Below, piece by piece: positions 36,466 to 45,478 of a stretch of DNA of 64,000 nucleotides (its first letter is position 1; every line of letters begins with the position of its first letter). The notes below the pieces were generated by a model that made no database searches, was not told where the DNA came from, and saw nothing but the letters and a program-made list of their open reading frames with translations. The translations under genes and the position numbers were made by a program. Source of the stretch: Aurantibacter_A sp965215845 (GTDB taxonomy: Bacteria; Bacteroidota; Bacteroidia; Flavobacteriales; Flavobacteriaceae); contig CBDCEL010000004.1 of assembly GCA_965215845.1 (NCBI GenBank), positions 1,550,001-1,614,000 on the forward strand, given 5' to 3'.

Positions 36466-38163
36466 ATGTACATAGATACAAAAGTAAGAGCCGAAAACAC
36501 CTACGATGCCATCGTAATCGGCTCGGGCATCAGTGGTGGGTGGGCCGCCAAGGAACTTTGCGAAAAAGGACTCAAAACCTTGGTGCTCGAACGTGGTAGA
36601 ATGGTGAAGCATATCGAAGACTATCCGACCGCAACAATGCATCCATGGGAATTCAAACATCGCGGGGCCATTCCACGGAGAATAAGGGAAAAGAACCCTG
36701 TGGTAAGCCGTTGCTATGCTTTTGACGAAGCGACCGAACACTTTTTTGTGAAGGACACTGAGCACCCGTATTTACAAAAAAAACCTTTCGATTGGATACG
36801 CGGCTATCAGGTCGGTGGTAAATCGTTGCTCTGGGCAAGGTGGACGCAGCGTTGGAGTGACCTCGATTTTGAGGCCAATGTCAAGGAAGGTGTTGCGGTC
36901 GATTGGCCAATACGATATAAAGATATCGCCCCATGGTACAGCCATGTTGAGAAGTTCGCGGGCATTAGTGGAAATAAAGATGGACTTTCAGTGATTCCAG
37001 ATGGCGAGTTTCTACCTCCTATGGAAATGAACTGCCTCGAAAAACACGTAAAGGAAACACTTTCAAAATTATACGATGATCGACATTTGGTCATTTCGCG
37101 TACGGCCAACGTTTCGGTGGCCCATAATGGTCGCGGACCCTGTCAATATCGCAGCCTGTGCAGCCGAGGTTGCCCTTTCGGGGCCTATTTCAGTAGTAAT
37201 TCGACCACGCTTCCAGCCGCCGAAAAAACTGGAAATATGACCATCCGTCCATTTTCGGTGGTACAGTCCATTAACTATGATGACAAGCTCGGTAAGGCCA
37301 CAGGGGTCATGGTTATTGATGCGAACACAAAGGAAGTTACCGAATATTACGCCAAAATCATTTTTGTCAATGGCTCTACCTTAAACTCAACACTCATATT
37401 GATGAACAGTACATCAAACCGTTTTCCAAACGGATTGGGTAATGACTCAGGGGAACTAGGCCACAATCTTATGGACCACAATTACAATTGCAAAGTAGAA
37501 GGCGAGTATCAAGGTTTTGAAGACAGGTATTATTCAGGTCGACGTCCTACGGGAACCTACTTGGCCCGTTTCAGGAACTTCGGTGCCGATAAACAAAAAG
37601 ATTTTACCCGTGGTTACGCCTACGCATGTGGCGGATCTCGGGGTGCTGGAAGTGAAATCGGTGAAACGGCCGTCGGCGAAGCACTGAAAACAGATTTGAC
37701 CCAACTGGGTCCTTGGAAATTCGGATTTAGCGGTATGGGCGAATGTCTCCCCTATCACGAAAATCAGATTAGTCTAAGCCAGGACGAGACCGACGAATGG
37801 GGCATGCCCCTTTTGGAAATCGATGCTGAGTATAAGCAGAATGAAAAGATTATGACCAAAGATATGATCGAAACGGCCATGGAAATGTTGGACAGGATGG
37901 ATTTCAAAAATATCAAGGACAAAAAAGAGTTCCGAAATATAGGCCTGAACATCCATGAGATGGGTACGGCCCGAATGGGACATGACCCAAAGACCTCTGT
38001 CTTGAATGGAAACAATCAAGTATGGGGCGCCGAAAATGTTTTCGTCACCGACGGTGCCTGTATGACATCGAGCGCTTGTCAAAATCCATCGTTGACCTAT
38101 ATGGCCTTGACCGCACGGGCTGCCGATTTCGCTGTTAGTGAGTTAAAAAAAATGAATCTGTAG
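36466..38163 (+). CDS. GMC-family FAD sugar dehydrogenase (large subunit type)
   Basis: 565 residues from ATG 36466. FAD motif IVIGSGISGGWAAKELCEKG, Cys-rich CQYRSLCSRGCPFGAY, and C-terminal catalytic pair His497 (NIHEMGTARMG) and Asn540 (SACQNPSLTYMALTARAA). This subfamily pairs with a gluconate-2-dehydrogenase subunit-3-like protein, found here two genes on, and oxidises a sugar, for example at C3, passing electrons to the respiratory chain. It has no clear signal peptide and may travel with the Tat-signal partner. Confidence 0.88.
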   Translation: MYIDTKVRAENTYDAIVIGSGISGGWAAKELCEKGLKTLVLERGRMVKHIEDYPTATMHPWEFKHRGAIPRRIREKNPVVSRCYAFDEATEHFFVKDTEHPYLQKKPFDWIRGYQVGGKSLLWARWTQRWSDLDFEANVKEGVAVDWPIRYKDIAPWYSHVEKFAGISGNKDGLSVIPDGEFLPPMEMNCLEKHVKETLSKLYDDRHLVISRTANVSVAHNGRGPCQYRSLCSRGCPFGAYFSSNSTTLPAAEKTGNMTIRPFSVVQSINYDDKLGKATGVMVIDANTKEVTEYYAKIIFVNGSTLNSTLILMNSTSNRFPNGLGNDSGELGHNLMDHNYNCKVEGEYQGFEDRYYSGRRPTGTYLARFRNFGADKQKDFTRGYAYACGGSRGAGSEIGETAVGEALKTDLTQLGPWKFGFSGMGECLPYHENQISLSQDETDEWGMPLLEIDAEYKQNEKIMTKDMIETAMEMLDRMDFKNIKDKKEFRNIGLNIHEMGTARMGHDPKTSVLNGNNQVWGAENVFVTDGACMTSSACQNPSLTYMALTARAADFAVSELKKMNL

Positions 38164-38240
38164 CCCTCACCAGCCCCTTGAACGAAGGGTAACGGTTATT
38201 TAAGGTCGTTGGTAATAACATAAAAAAGGAACCGAAATAG

Positions 38241-39221
38241 ATGAAAAACAAAATCTCAAGACGCACTGCCATCTCCACCGGACTAAAAGTCTCAGCGGCT
38301 GGTCTGCTAGGCCTTGGTTTTGATTCTGAAAAGGAACAATCGCTTAGGCCCATAAATAATGTCAAACCAGATTTACCTTTTCGCGTGAGTCTGAATACCT
38401 CGACCTTGATGGCCTACAAACTTCCTGTTGATGAACAAATCGATTTGGTAGGAAAAGCAGGCTTCAATGGCATTGAGCTTTGGATGCGAGATATTGTGGG
38501 TTATGTTGATAGTGGAGGTAGTTTGGCCTCACTCAAAGAAAAATTGTCGTCCCATAATTTGGTGTTGGAAAATATTATTGCCTTCTCCAAATGGTGCAGC
38601 GACGATGCCCATGAACGAAAAGAGGCGCTAGACTTGATGCGTTCGGAAATGACTATGGTCGCACAATTAGGGGGGCGGTATTTTGCCGCTCCGGTTCAGG
38701 GCATAAAGAACATTGACCCGAACAAATTTGACGAATACGCACAGCGCTATGCCGACATACTTGTAGTTGGTGATGATGTCGGGGTGGTTCCTTTAATTGA
38801 ACTTTGGGGCATGGGCGCTTTGCATAAAGTATCGGATTGTGCCAAAATAGTGATTGATAGCAATCATCCAAAGGCGGCGATGTTGCTTGATTTTTATCAC
38901 CTACACCGTGGGGGAAACCGTTGGGATACAATAAGTACGCTGAATGCGGCTCAGTTTCCGGTCATCCACATGAACGATTATCCGGGTAGTCCTGCTGCAG
39001 AATTATTGACCGATGCCGATCGGGTGTTACCCGGCGAAGGTGTTTGTCCTTTTGGCGAGATTCTTCCAAAACTGTACGCCGCTGGATTCAGGGGCGGATT
39101 ATCGGTAGAACTTTTCAACAAGGGCTATTGGGAAACGATGGATGCCGAAACCCTTTTGGAAAAAAGTTACAACGCTACGCGCCAAACCATAGAAAAGGCG
39201 ATGCCAAAATTCAAACCATGA
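38241..39221 (+). CDS. Exported TIM-barrel isomerase-like protein (hydroxypyruvate-isomerase type)
   Basis: 326 residues. Twin-arginine leader KNKISRRTAISTGLKVSAAG, then an AP-endonuclease-2/hydroxypyruvate-isomerase-like TIM barrel: NGIELWMRDIVGYV, MVAQLGGRYFAAP, IELWGMGALHK, MLLDFYHLHRGG, VIHMNDYPGS and GGLSVELFNKGYW. Second of three such exported barrels in the locus. Its stop overlaps the next start by 4 nt, showing translational coupling to the subunit-3 gene. Confidence 0.82.
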   Translation: MKNKISRRTAISTGLKVSAAGLLGLGFDSEKEQSLRPINNVKPDLPFRVSLNTSTLMAYKLPVDEQIDLVGKAGFNGIELWMRDIVGYVDSGGSLASLKEKLSSHNLVLENIIAFSKWCSDDAHERKEALDLMRSEMTMVAQLGGRYFAAPVQGIKNIDPNKFDEYAQRYADILVVGDDVGVVPLIELWGMGALHKVSDCAKIVIDSNHPKAAMLLDFYHLHRGGNRWDTISTLNAAQFPVIHMNDYPGSPAAELLTDADRVLPGEGVCPFGEILPKLYAAGFRGGLSVELFNKGYWETMDAETLLEKSYNATRQTIEKAMPKFKP

Positions 39222-39793
39222 GACGAAAAACCTTTCTTGATCGATTGGCCCTGGGTAGCGGTGGCTTCGTACTTCTACCCTCGATAAGCTTGATACAGGG
39301 CTGCGCTTACAAGCCCATAAACCGTAAATCATTGACCGATGCCGATATTCCCCTCCTTAATGAATTGGCAGAGACCATTTTGCCCACTACGGAATCATCT
39401 CAGGGCGCCAAGGCCGCAAACGTCGGCGAATATATGCTATTGATGTATACCGATTGTATGGAGTTGGAGGACCAGGCGCTGTTGTTGGGCGGAATCAATG
39501 ATTTGGATAACCGCTCGGCAACGGTTTTTTCAAGCTCCTTTTTAAATGCCGATCCTTCTCAAAGACTGCAATTGCTGGAAACAGTTCAGGCAGAAGCCAT
39601 CGAGCATCATTTAAAGCAGGAGGGTATGGAAGAGCCTACACCCCACTATTTTGACATCTTGAAGAATCTGACGGTTTCCGGTTATTTCACTTCAGAAATA
39701 GGAATGACCGAGGCCAGAAACTACCTCCCTGTTCCGGGAAAATTCGAAGCCTGCATTCGATATGATCAGGGCAGCAAACCTTGGGCACTATAG
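39218..39793 (+). CDS. Gluconate 2-dehydrogenase subunit 3-like exported protein
   Basis: 191 residues from ATG 39218, inside the previous stop (ATGA overlap); a longer frame from 39044 is an artefact overlapping that gene. Starts MRRKTFLDRLALGSGG with a Tat/lipoprotein-like leader ending LIQGC. LLNELAETILPTTESSQGAK is the family core. Partner of the GMC dehydrogenase; brings it to the periplasmic membrane face. Confidence 0.85.
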   Translation: MRRKTFLDRLALGSGGFVLLPSISLIQGCAYKPINRKSLTDADIPLLNELAETILPTTESSQGAKAANVGEYMLLMYTDCMELEDQALLLGGINDLDNRSATVFSSSFLNADPSQRLQLLETVQAEAIEHHLKQEGMEEPTPHYFDILKNLTVSGYFTSEIGMTEARNYLPVPGKFEACIRYDQGSKPWAL

Positions 39794-39797
39794 CACT

Positions 39798-40583
39798 ATG
39801 AACTTTAAGAACACCACATATATCATCATGGGCGGCACCACAGGCTTAGGTCTTTCCGCCGCCATAGCCCTTAAGGATAATGGCGCCAATGTTTTGGTTG
39901 TTGGTAGAAATCCTGACAACTGCAAAAAGGCCGAAGCCGCTTTGGGCAAAGATGGTGTATCATTAAGTGGCGATGCCACCGACCCCGAAACGATCAAGAC
40001 GGCCATTGCACTGGCACAAAGTAAATTCGGAAACATCACGGGACTTTTTCACGTTGCGGGCGGAAGTGGCCGAAAATGGGGTGATGGCCCTTTGGACAAA
40101 ATTTCCCTGGAAGGTTGGAACAAGACCATGGAATTAAATCTAACTTCCTTGATGCTTTCTAACCAGGCAATGATAAACTACTTTTTGGAACAAAAGGTAT
40201 CTGGAGTCATATTGAACATGGGCTCAGTTCTAGGCTACTCCCCCTCCCCTAAATATTTTGTCACGCATGCCTATGCGGCAGCCAAATCGGCCATCATCGG
40301 ATTTTCGAAATCCATTGCGGCCTATTATGCCAAAAATGACATCCGTATAAATGTTATAGCCCCCAGTTTGTTTATCACACCAATGGCAAAACGTGCCGCT
40401 CAAGACGAAGAGATTCTATCGTTCCTAAAGACCAAACAACCCTTGGGCGGTGGGAGGCCAGGGGCTTCAGAGGATATCAATAGCGCCGTTCTGATGTTCC
40501 TACATCCCGGCTCAAAGTTTATCACGGGCCAGGTTTTGGCCGTTGATGGTGGCTGGTCGATCAGTGAGGGACAATACCAATAA
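39798..40583 (+). CDS. Short-chain dehydrogenase/reductase (operon)
   Basis: 261 residues from ATG 39798 (5-nt gap; 39762 would overlap the previous gene). Rossmann motif IIMGGTTGLGLSAAIALKD, catalytic Ser/Tyr/Lys around LNMGSVLGYSPSPKY and YAAAKSAIIGFSKS, C-terminal VLAVDGGWS. Typical NAD(P) oxidoreductase for a small sugar-derived substrate; cytoplasmic. Confidence 0.9.
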   Translation: MNFKNTTYIIMGGTTGLGLSAAIALKDNGANVLVVGRNPDNCKKAEAALGKDGVSLSGDATDPETIKTAIALAQSKFGNITGLFHVAGGSGRKWGDGPLDKISLEGWNKTMELNLTSLMLSNQAMINYFLEQKVSGVILNMGSVLGYSPSPKYFVTHAYAAAKSAIIGFSKSIAAYYAKNDIRINVIAPSLFITPMAKRAAQDEEILSFLKTKQPLGGGRPGASEDINSAVLMFLHPGSKFITGQVLAVDGGWSISEGQYQ

Positions 40584-40593
40584 GATTCGTCAA

Positions 40594-41502
40594 ATGGAAA
40601 AGCATTATCTCGGAGTTGATGTTGGAGGCACCAAGATTAAGACCGTTGTTCTTGATGACGATGGAAAAATACTCGAACAGAATGAGGTTCTGACCGAAGA
40701 TGGTTCAGGGGAGGCCGGACTCTGGAAAAAGAAAATCATAGCGATTATTTCAGAAAAAACGGAAGCCCACGCCAAAGGGAATAAAGACCTCTTGCTTTGT
40801 GGCATTTCGGCTCCTGGATTGGTAGATTCCGAAAATAAAATGACACGCTACATGCCCGAACGATTGCTGGGCATTGAAAACTTTGATTGGTCCGACAAAC
40901 TGGGTAGGACCATTAAGGTGTTGAATGACGGACACTCCGCCTGTCTGGCCGAATATGAATCGTTCTATCGCTCGCAGGGGATAAAAGACTTTTTGATGCT
41001 TACCTTGGGTACTGGAGTCGGTGGGGGAATTATCATCAACGGAAATTTATATCAAGGAAATTTACAGCGCGCAGGCCATGTAGGCCATATGACGGTTGAT
41101 ATCAATGGCCCACAGACAATGACCAATATGCCCGGAAGCTTAGAACATGCGGTTGGCAATTTTTCTGTTTCGGAACGGACGGCAGGGAAATTTCAAAGCG
41201 TTCGTGAATTGGTAAACGCTTATGAAAATGGAGATGTCCAAGCCAAGACTTGGTGGATCGAGTCCATTCGTAAATTGGCCGCTGGCCTCTCTTCCCTTAC
41301 GAACATTATTTCCCCCGAAATCATTGTTTTGGGAGGCGGCATCACGGCCGGTGCCGGCAATTCGTTACTAGAACCCCTAAAAAATCTCATGGCCGATTAC
41401 GAATGGCGTCCAGGGGGGCATCAAATAAAAATCAATAAAGCACAATTGGGAGGATACGCTGGCGCCATTGGCGCGGCCTTCTTTGCCAAAAACCTTATGT
41501 AA
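40594..41502 (+). CDS. ROK-family sugar kinase lacking the zinc Cys motif
   Basis: 302 residues from ATG 40594. ATP motif GVDVGGTKIKTVVLDDDG, LTLGTGVGGGIIINGNLYQG and the ROK His in AGHVGHMTVDI. The usual zinc motif CxCGxxGCxE is TMTNMPGSLE, with all three Cys replaced, as in a zinc-free ROK subfamily. It probably phosphorylates the sugar made by upstream steps. Followed by a 3-nt gap to the SIS gene. Confidence 0.88.
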   Translation: MEKHYLGVDVGGTKIKTVVLDDDGKILEQNEVLTEDGSGEAGLWKKKIIAIISEKTEAHAKGNKDLLLCGISAPGLVDSENKMTRYMPERLLGIENFDWSDKLGRTIKVLNDGHSACLAEYESFYRSQGIKDFLMLTLGTGVGGGIIINGNLYQGNLQRAGHVGHMTVDINGPQTMTNMPGSLEHAVGNFSVSERTAGKFQSVRELVNAYENGDVQAKTWWIESIRKLAAGLSSLTNIISPEIIVLGGGITAGAGNSLLEPLKNLMADYEWRPGGHQIKINKAQLGGYAGAIGAAFFAKNLM

Positions 41503-41505
41503 TCA

Positions 41506-42291
41506 ATGAGCTTGACAAAAGAGTATTTAGAAAAAGGAAGCGGTATCATTTCAACAATAAAAGCCCAGGAATCCATGATTCGAGAGGTTGCCGAGTTATT
41601 CGCCAGGTCCATTTTAGATGGCCGTATGGTTCATCTTTTTGGGTCGGGACACAGTCGTATCCTGGTCGAGGAAATGTGGCCGCGGTACGGTTCGTTCCCA
41701 GGATTCAATCCGATTGTGGAACTATCCTTGACCTTCCATAATCTCGTGGTCGGTGCCAACGGTCAGCGACAGGCAATGTTTTTGGAAAATGTTCCGGGAT
41801 TGGCCGCCCGTATTTTGAGGAATTTTGATACAAGCCCTAAAGATACCGCCCTTATAATTTCTTCAAGTGGTTGCAATGTGGTACCCATCGAGATTGCCGA
41901 GGAATTTCAAAAGCGAAATATCAAGACCGTTGCCCTGGTCAGCAAATTACATCTGGAGGGTAGCGCCTCAAAAAAAGCCGATGGCAAAAAATTGACCGAT
42001 TTTGCCGATTTTGTTTTGGACACGGGTGCACCCCTCGGCGATGCAATGATCTCTCTAGATGGTTTGGATTCACCCGTGGCACCAGGGTCGACCCTAGGTG
42101 GGGTTCTTTTAATCAATTGCATGAAAGCGGAAGTGGCAAAAATCCTGCTCGAAAATGGAAAGCCGCCCAAGGTGCTCAGCAGTGGTAAAATCGTCGGCGA
42201 AAAACGGGCCATTGATTTATTTGAATCTGCCTATGACGAGCATGCCCATTTGATGGCCAAATTATATGAAAACGTAGGGGCTCAACACTAA
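41506..42291 (+). CDS. SIS-domain sugar isomerase (UPF0309 type)
   Basis: 261 residues with one SIS domain: MVHLFGSGHSRILVEEMWPR (phosphosugar loop) and DTALIISSSGCNVVPIEIAEE. It resembles the UPF0309 phosphosugar-binding family, which in Firmicutes often neighbours phosphotriesterase homologs. It likely interconverts a phosphorylated keto- or amino-sugar made by the ROK kinase. Cytoplasmic. Confidence 0.85.
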   Translation: MSLTKEYLEKGSGIISTIKAQESMIREVAELFARSILDGRMVHLFGSGHSRILVEEMWPRYGSFPGFNPIVELSLTFHNLVVGANGQRQAMFLENVPGLAARILRNFDTSPKDTALIISSSGCNVVPIEIAEEFQKRNIKTVALVSKLHLEGSASKKADGKKLTDFADFVLDTGAPLGDAMISLDGLDSPVAPGSTLGGVLLINCMKAEVAKILLENGKPPKVLSSGKIVGEKRAIDLFESAYDEHAHLMAKLYENVGAQH

Positions 42292-42293
42292 AT

Positions 42294-43652
42294 ATGAACT
42301 TTACCTCAACAATCTCAAAAAAACTTGAAACCGATATTTTGATCATCGGTAGTGGAAGTGCCGGGTCTACGGCCGCCATTGCAGCTTCCTCAGCAAACTA
42401 CAAGGTTACACTAGTCGAACGATACGGCTTTCCGGGAGGTACCTCGACACAAATGTTGGATACCTTTTATGGATTCTTTACACCCTCTGAAGCCCCAAAA
42501 AAAATTGTGGGCGGCATACCCGATAGAATTGTAAGCAGATTGAACGATTCGGGAAATATTTTTCTTCGGCCGAACACCTATGGTGCCGGAACAGGGGTCA
42601 ATTACAATCCTGAAAAGCTTAAACAGGTTTGGGACGATCTGCTATTGGAAAATGGGGTCGAACTATTCTACCATGCCACCCTGGTCGGGGTGGAAAGTGT
42701 CGGCGAATCTTCCAAATGTATTTTTTTCAACAAGGGAATCGGATTTTTTTCCATTAAGGCCAAACGCGTTATCGATGCATCAGGTGATGCCGATTATTGC
42801 CATTGGGCCGGAATTCCATATGAAAAAGCAGGCGAGCACGAACCCAGGCAAAGTTTGACGACAACCTTTCGCATGTCGAATGTTGAACATGATAAATATA
42901 AGGCCGCCGGAGGAAAAAAAATGCTTTCTGAAAAAATGGCACGGGCCTATAAAAAAGGTACCCACCCACTACCCAGAAAAGAAGGGTCTGCCCACGAAAT
43001 GTGCCAACCCAAATGCATTTCAACGGTCGCCGTGAAAGTAACCGACCTTGATCCTTTGGACTTGGAAGAAATTACGAAAGCGGAAATCGAAGGTAGAAAA
43101 CAAGCCTTTGTTTTTGAGGATTTCTTTCGAGATGTAGTTCCTGGATATGAAAATGCCAAGATAATAAGTCTCTCACATCAAATAGGGGTTCGTGAAACCC
43201 GACGAATTTACGGTCACTATCGTCTAACCAAAGAAGATTGCATGTCGGCCAAAACATTCGACGACCAAATCTTTTTATGTGGAGCCCCAATTGAAGACCA
43301 TCGAAAGTCGGACGATGACAGTTCAGAAACCTATTGGCAATATGTTCCGAATGGTGGGGTCTATGGTGTTCCGTATCGTACAATCGTTCCAAAAAAAAGT
43401 ATGAATACCTGGGCCATCGGCAGATGCTTTTCGGCTACCCATAATGCCCATGCCTCATGTCGTTCAATGGCCCAAACAATGAGCATGGGGCAGGCAGCAG
43501 GTTTGGCCGCGGTATTGTCTTTAGAGCATGATCTAGACGCCAAAAGTGTTGATGTAAAACAATTGCAGGGTTCACTTTTGGAACTTGGAGCGATTTTGGA
43601 AATGCCTGATATAGTAGCGGATACTTCTCAAAACGGGTGGGCCAATAATTGA
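42294..43652 (+). CDS. FAD-dependent oxidoreductase
   Basis: 452 residues. FAD motif ILIIGSGSAGSTAAIAASSA and the family region LVERYGFPGGTSTQMLDTF. C-terminal IGRCFSATHNAHASCRSMAQ, then MGQAAGLAAVLSLE, typical of the FAD_oxidored (PF12831-like) family. Reaction unknown; probably oxidises a ring or alcohol of the substrate. 2-nt gap from the SIS gene; the stop is 5 nt before the phosphotriesterase ATG. Confidence 0.82.
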   Translation: MNFTSTISKKLETDILIIGSGSAGSTAAIAASSANYKVTLVERYGFPGGTSTQMLDTFYGFFTPSEAPKKIVGGIPDRIVSRLNDSGNIFLRPNTYGAGTGVNYNPEKLKQVWDDLLLENGVELFYHATLVGVESVGESSKCIFFNKGIGFFSIKAKRVIDASGDADYCHWAGIPYEKAGEHEPRQSLTTTFRMSNVEHDKYKAAGGKKMLSEKMARAYKKGTHPLPRKEGSAHEMCQPKCISTVAVKVTDLDPLDLEEITKAEIEGRKQAFVFEDFFRDVVPGYENAKIISLSHQIGVRETRRIYGHYRLTKEDCMSAKTFDDQIFLCGAPIEDHRKSDDDSSETYWQYVPNGGVYGVPYRTIVPKKSMNTWAIGRCFSATHNAHASCRSMAQTMSMGQAAGLAAVLSLEHDLDAKSVDVKQLQGSLLELGAILEMPDIVADTSQNGWANN

Positions 43653-43657
43653 ATCTT

Positions 43658-44620
43658 ATGGCACAAGAATTTTTCAGAACTGTTTTAGGAGACCTACCCG
43701 CCACTGAAATGGGCCTTACCTATTCCCATGAGCATATCATAATAGAAGACAGCTACGTTACTGCAAAATTCCCTGAATTTTTGCTGAACGAAGTCGACAA
43801 AATTACCGAAGAACTGTTGGATTTTTATGAAGTTGGGGGGCGGACCGTGGTAGACACCATGCCGGCCAACGGTGGACGTAATGTTTTGAAGTCGGCCGAG
43901 GTCAGTCAAAGAAGTGGTGTGCACATTATCGTACCCACCGGGATTCATTTGGAAATCTACTATCCCGAAAACCACTGGAGATATACTATTTCCGAAGATG
44001 ATTTGACTCGACTTTTCATCGAGGATATCGAAAATGGAATAGACAGATTCGACTATACGGGGCCTTTGATAGAAAGAACCCGGCACAAGGCCGGACTCAT
44101 AAAATTGGCAACCGGCGACGGGCCAATCACTAAACATCAAGAGCTGATCTTTCGGGCGGTAGTCAACGCACATTTAGAAACCGGTGCCCCCATCTTGACC
44201 CACACCAACTTTGGTAGACAGGCATTGGAACAGGCAAGATTATTCAAAAACCTTGGTGCAAAATTAGAGCATGTGGTGCTTTCCCACATTGATCGCGCAA
44301 AAGACATTGATTCCAATAGGGCCATTTTAGATTTTGGGATTCGAGTAGAATACGACAGTGCCTTCCGTTGGAAAAAAGAAGAATCGAACCATACCTTACT
44401 GTTGTTGGAAGAGTTGCTGCCCCTTTATCCCCACCAAATCGTCATGGGGATGGATATGGCCAAAAATGCCTATTGGAAAAGTTATGGGGGCGGTCCTGGT
44501 TTGAATTATCTTATCGAAACCATTCCCGGTTTTTTGAAGTCAAAAGGGTTGGAAGAATATTTCCAAAAATTGTTTTTCGATAATCCGAAGAAACTATATT
44601 CCTTTTTTACCTTGTCTTAA
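43658..44620 (+). CDS. Phosphotriesterase-family metal hydrolase
   Basis: 320 residues from ATG 43658 (TTG 43649 overlaps the previous gene). Metal ligands: His24 and His26 in YSHEHIIIE, the likely bridging Lys in AGLIKLATGDG, His in ILTHTNFG and VLSHIDRAKD, Asp in MGMDMAKNAYW. Members act as lactonases or hydrolases of sugar lactones or phosphoesters; a lactonase step would suit an oxidative sugar path. Last gene of the ten-gene unit; convergent with the GntR gene. Confidence 0.85.
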   Translation: MAQEFFRTVLGDLPATEMGLTYSHEHIIIEDSYVTAKFPEFLLNEVDKITEELLDFYEVGGRTVVDTMPANGGRNVLKSAEVSQRSGVHIIVPTGIHLEIYYPENHWRYTISEDDLTRLFIEDIENGIDRFDYTGPLIERTRHKAGLIKLATGDGPITKHQELIFRAVVNAHLETGAPILTHTNFGRQALEQARLFKNLGAKLEHVVLSHIDRAKDIDSNRAILDFGIRVEYDSAFRWKKEESNHTLLLLEELLPLYPHQIVMGMDMAKNAYWKSYGGGPGLNYLIETIPGFLKSKGLEEYFQKLFFDNPKKLYSFFTLS

Positions 44621-44623
44621 AGA

Positions 44624-45370
44624 CTATATAAAATAACTGTTTCGTATGGGATATTCCGTTGTATTACAATAAAGGTCTCCATAAAGGTTTAGACCGGCCT
44701 TGCTGGTTCGAAACCTCACCGATATGTGAAGAATGGGATCCCCCATTTTTATTCCGAGGTTTTTGGCGACCGCCTTGGAGGCCGGTACGGACCTTAGTTC
44801 TTGCTCGGCGCCCATTATTTCGATCAAATGCTTTTGGCTAAGGGTCTTGAAAAAAGAACCCTCGATAAAATCTTCTGAATCAATGAATTCAAGTGCATCC
44901 AAAGCATACCAATTATTCTCTAATACTACGGGTCGCTTATTTATATGTCGCACTCTTTGAAAGTAAACACATTGTGATTTTTTCTCCTCCTGGGTCAACG
45001 AAAAGGCAATAATCGGATCCCATTCCGTTAGTTTTGAGGCGACCAACACCGTCGTTTCCACTTCATAATCTATTGATCCAGAAAATCCCTTGACGGTCAA
45101 CAGCCCCAAGGATTTACCACGTTCAATGACTTTACTGCCCTTGCCCTGCTGCTTTTCAATAAAACCCTGCTTTAACAGCTCGTCCAATGCCCTTCTGACC
45201 GTGGTTCTGGTCGTATTGAATTGGCCACAAATCTCGTTCTCGGAAGGAAGATAACTCCCTATGGGGTATTTTCCGGTCTGAATTCTTTTTTTAATATAGT
45301 CTTGAATTGTATGGTATTTTCTTCCTTTTCCCTTTTCCAGCTTTACTGATATTGACTTGGACATAAGCAT
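44624..45370 (-). CDS. GntR/HutC-family transcriptional repressor
   Basis: 248 residues from ATG 45370 (TTG 45373 directly before). N-terminal winged helix about 20-90 with ENEICGQFNTTRTTVRRALD and KQGFIEKQQGKGSKVI. The C-terminal UTRA ligand-binding domain holds CVYFQRVRHINKRPVVLENN. It probably binds the ACTTGTAyrTACAAGT palindromes at 34129 and 45402, so controls both catabolic units and itself, since the second site is 32 nt from its start. The ligand is probably a pathway sugar or sugar phosphate. Confidence 0.9.
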   Translation of the reverse strand: MLMSKSISVKLEKGKGRKYHTIQDYIKKRIQTGKYPIGSYLPSENEICGQFNTTRTTVRRALDELLKQGFIEKQQGKGSKVIERGKSLGLLTVKGFSGSIDYEVETTVLVASKLTEWDPIIAFSLTQEEKKSQCVYFQRVRHINKRPVVLENNWYALDALEFIDSEDFIEGSFFKTLSQKHLIEIMGAEQELRSVPASKAVAKNLGIKMGDPILHISVRFRTSKAGLNLYGDLYCNTTEYPIRNSYFI

Positions 45371-45401
45371 CAAAATTGATCAATGAAATGTATGAATTAT
45401 T

Positions 45402-45417
45402 ACTTGTACATACAAGT
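45402..45417. promoter_or_regulatory. GntR-type operator 2 (near-perfect palindrome)
   Basis: ACTTGTACATACAAGT differs from operator 1 in one central base. Its TTG (45404-45406) stands 23 nt upstream of TACTTTAG (45427-45434), the same spacing as at operator 1. Placed between the divergent GntR gene and the four-gene unit starting at 45479. Confidence 0.8.
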
Positions 45418-45478
45418 TGTTTTGGTTACTTTAGCCCTAGGGTCGAGTCTTCTGAAAATATCCAATAAAAACAGGTTA

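Noticed and set aside
39044..39217. Extended start of the subunit-3 gene
   Set aside because: Overlaps the previous gene by 178 nt; the ATG at 39218 gives the Tat leader and an ATGA junction.
45383..45478. Extended start of the MetE-like gene
   Set aside because: Would code through the GntR operator and -7 element; homology starts at the ATG 45479.
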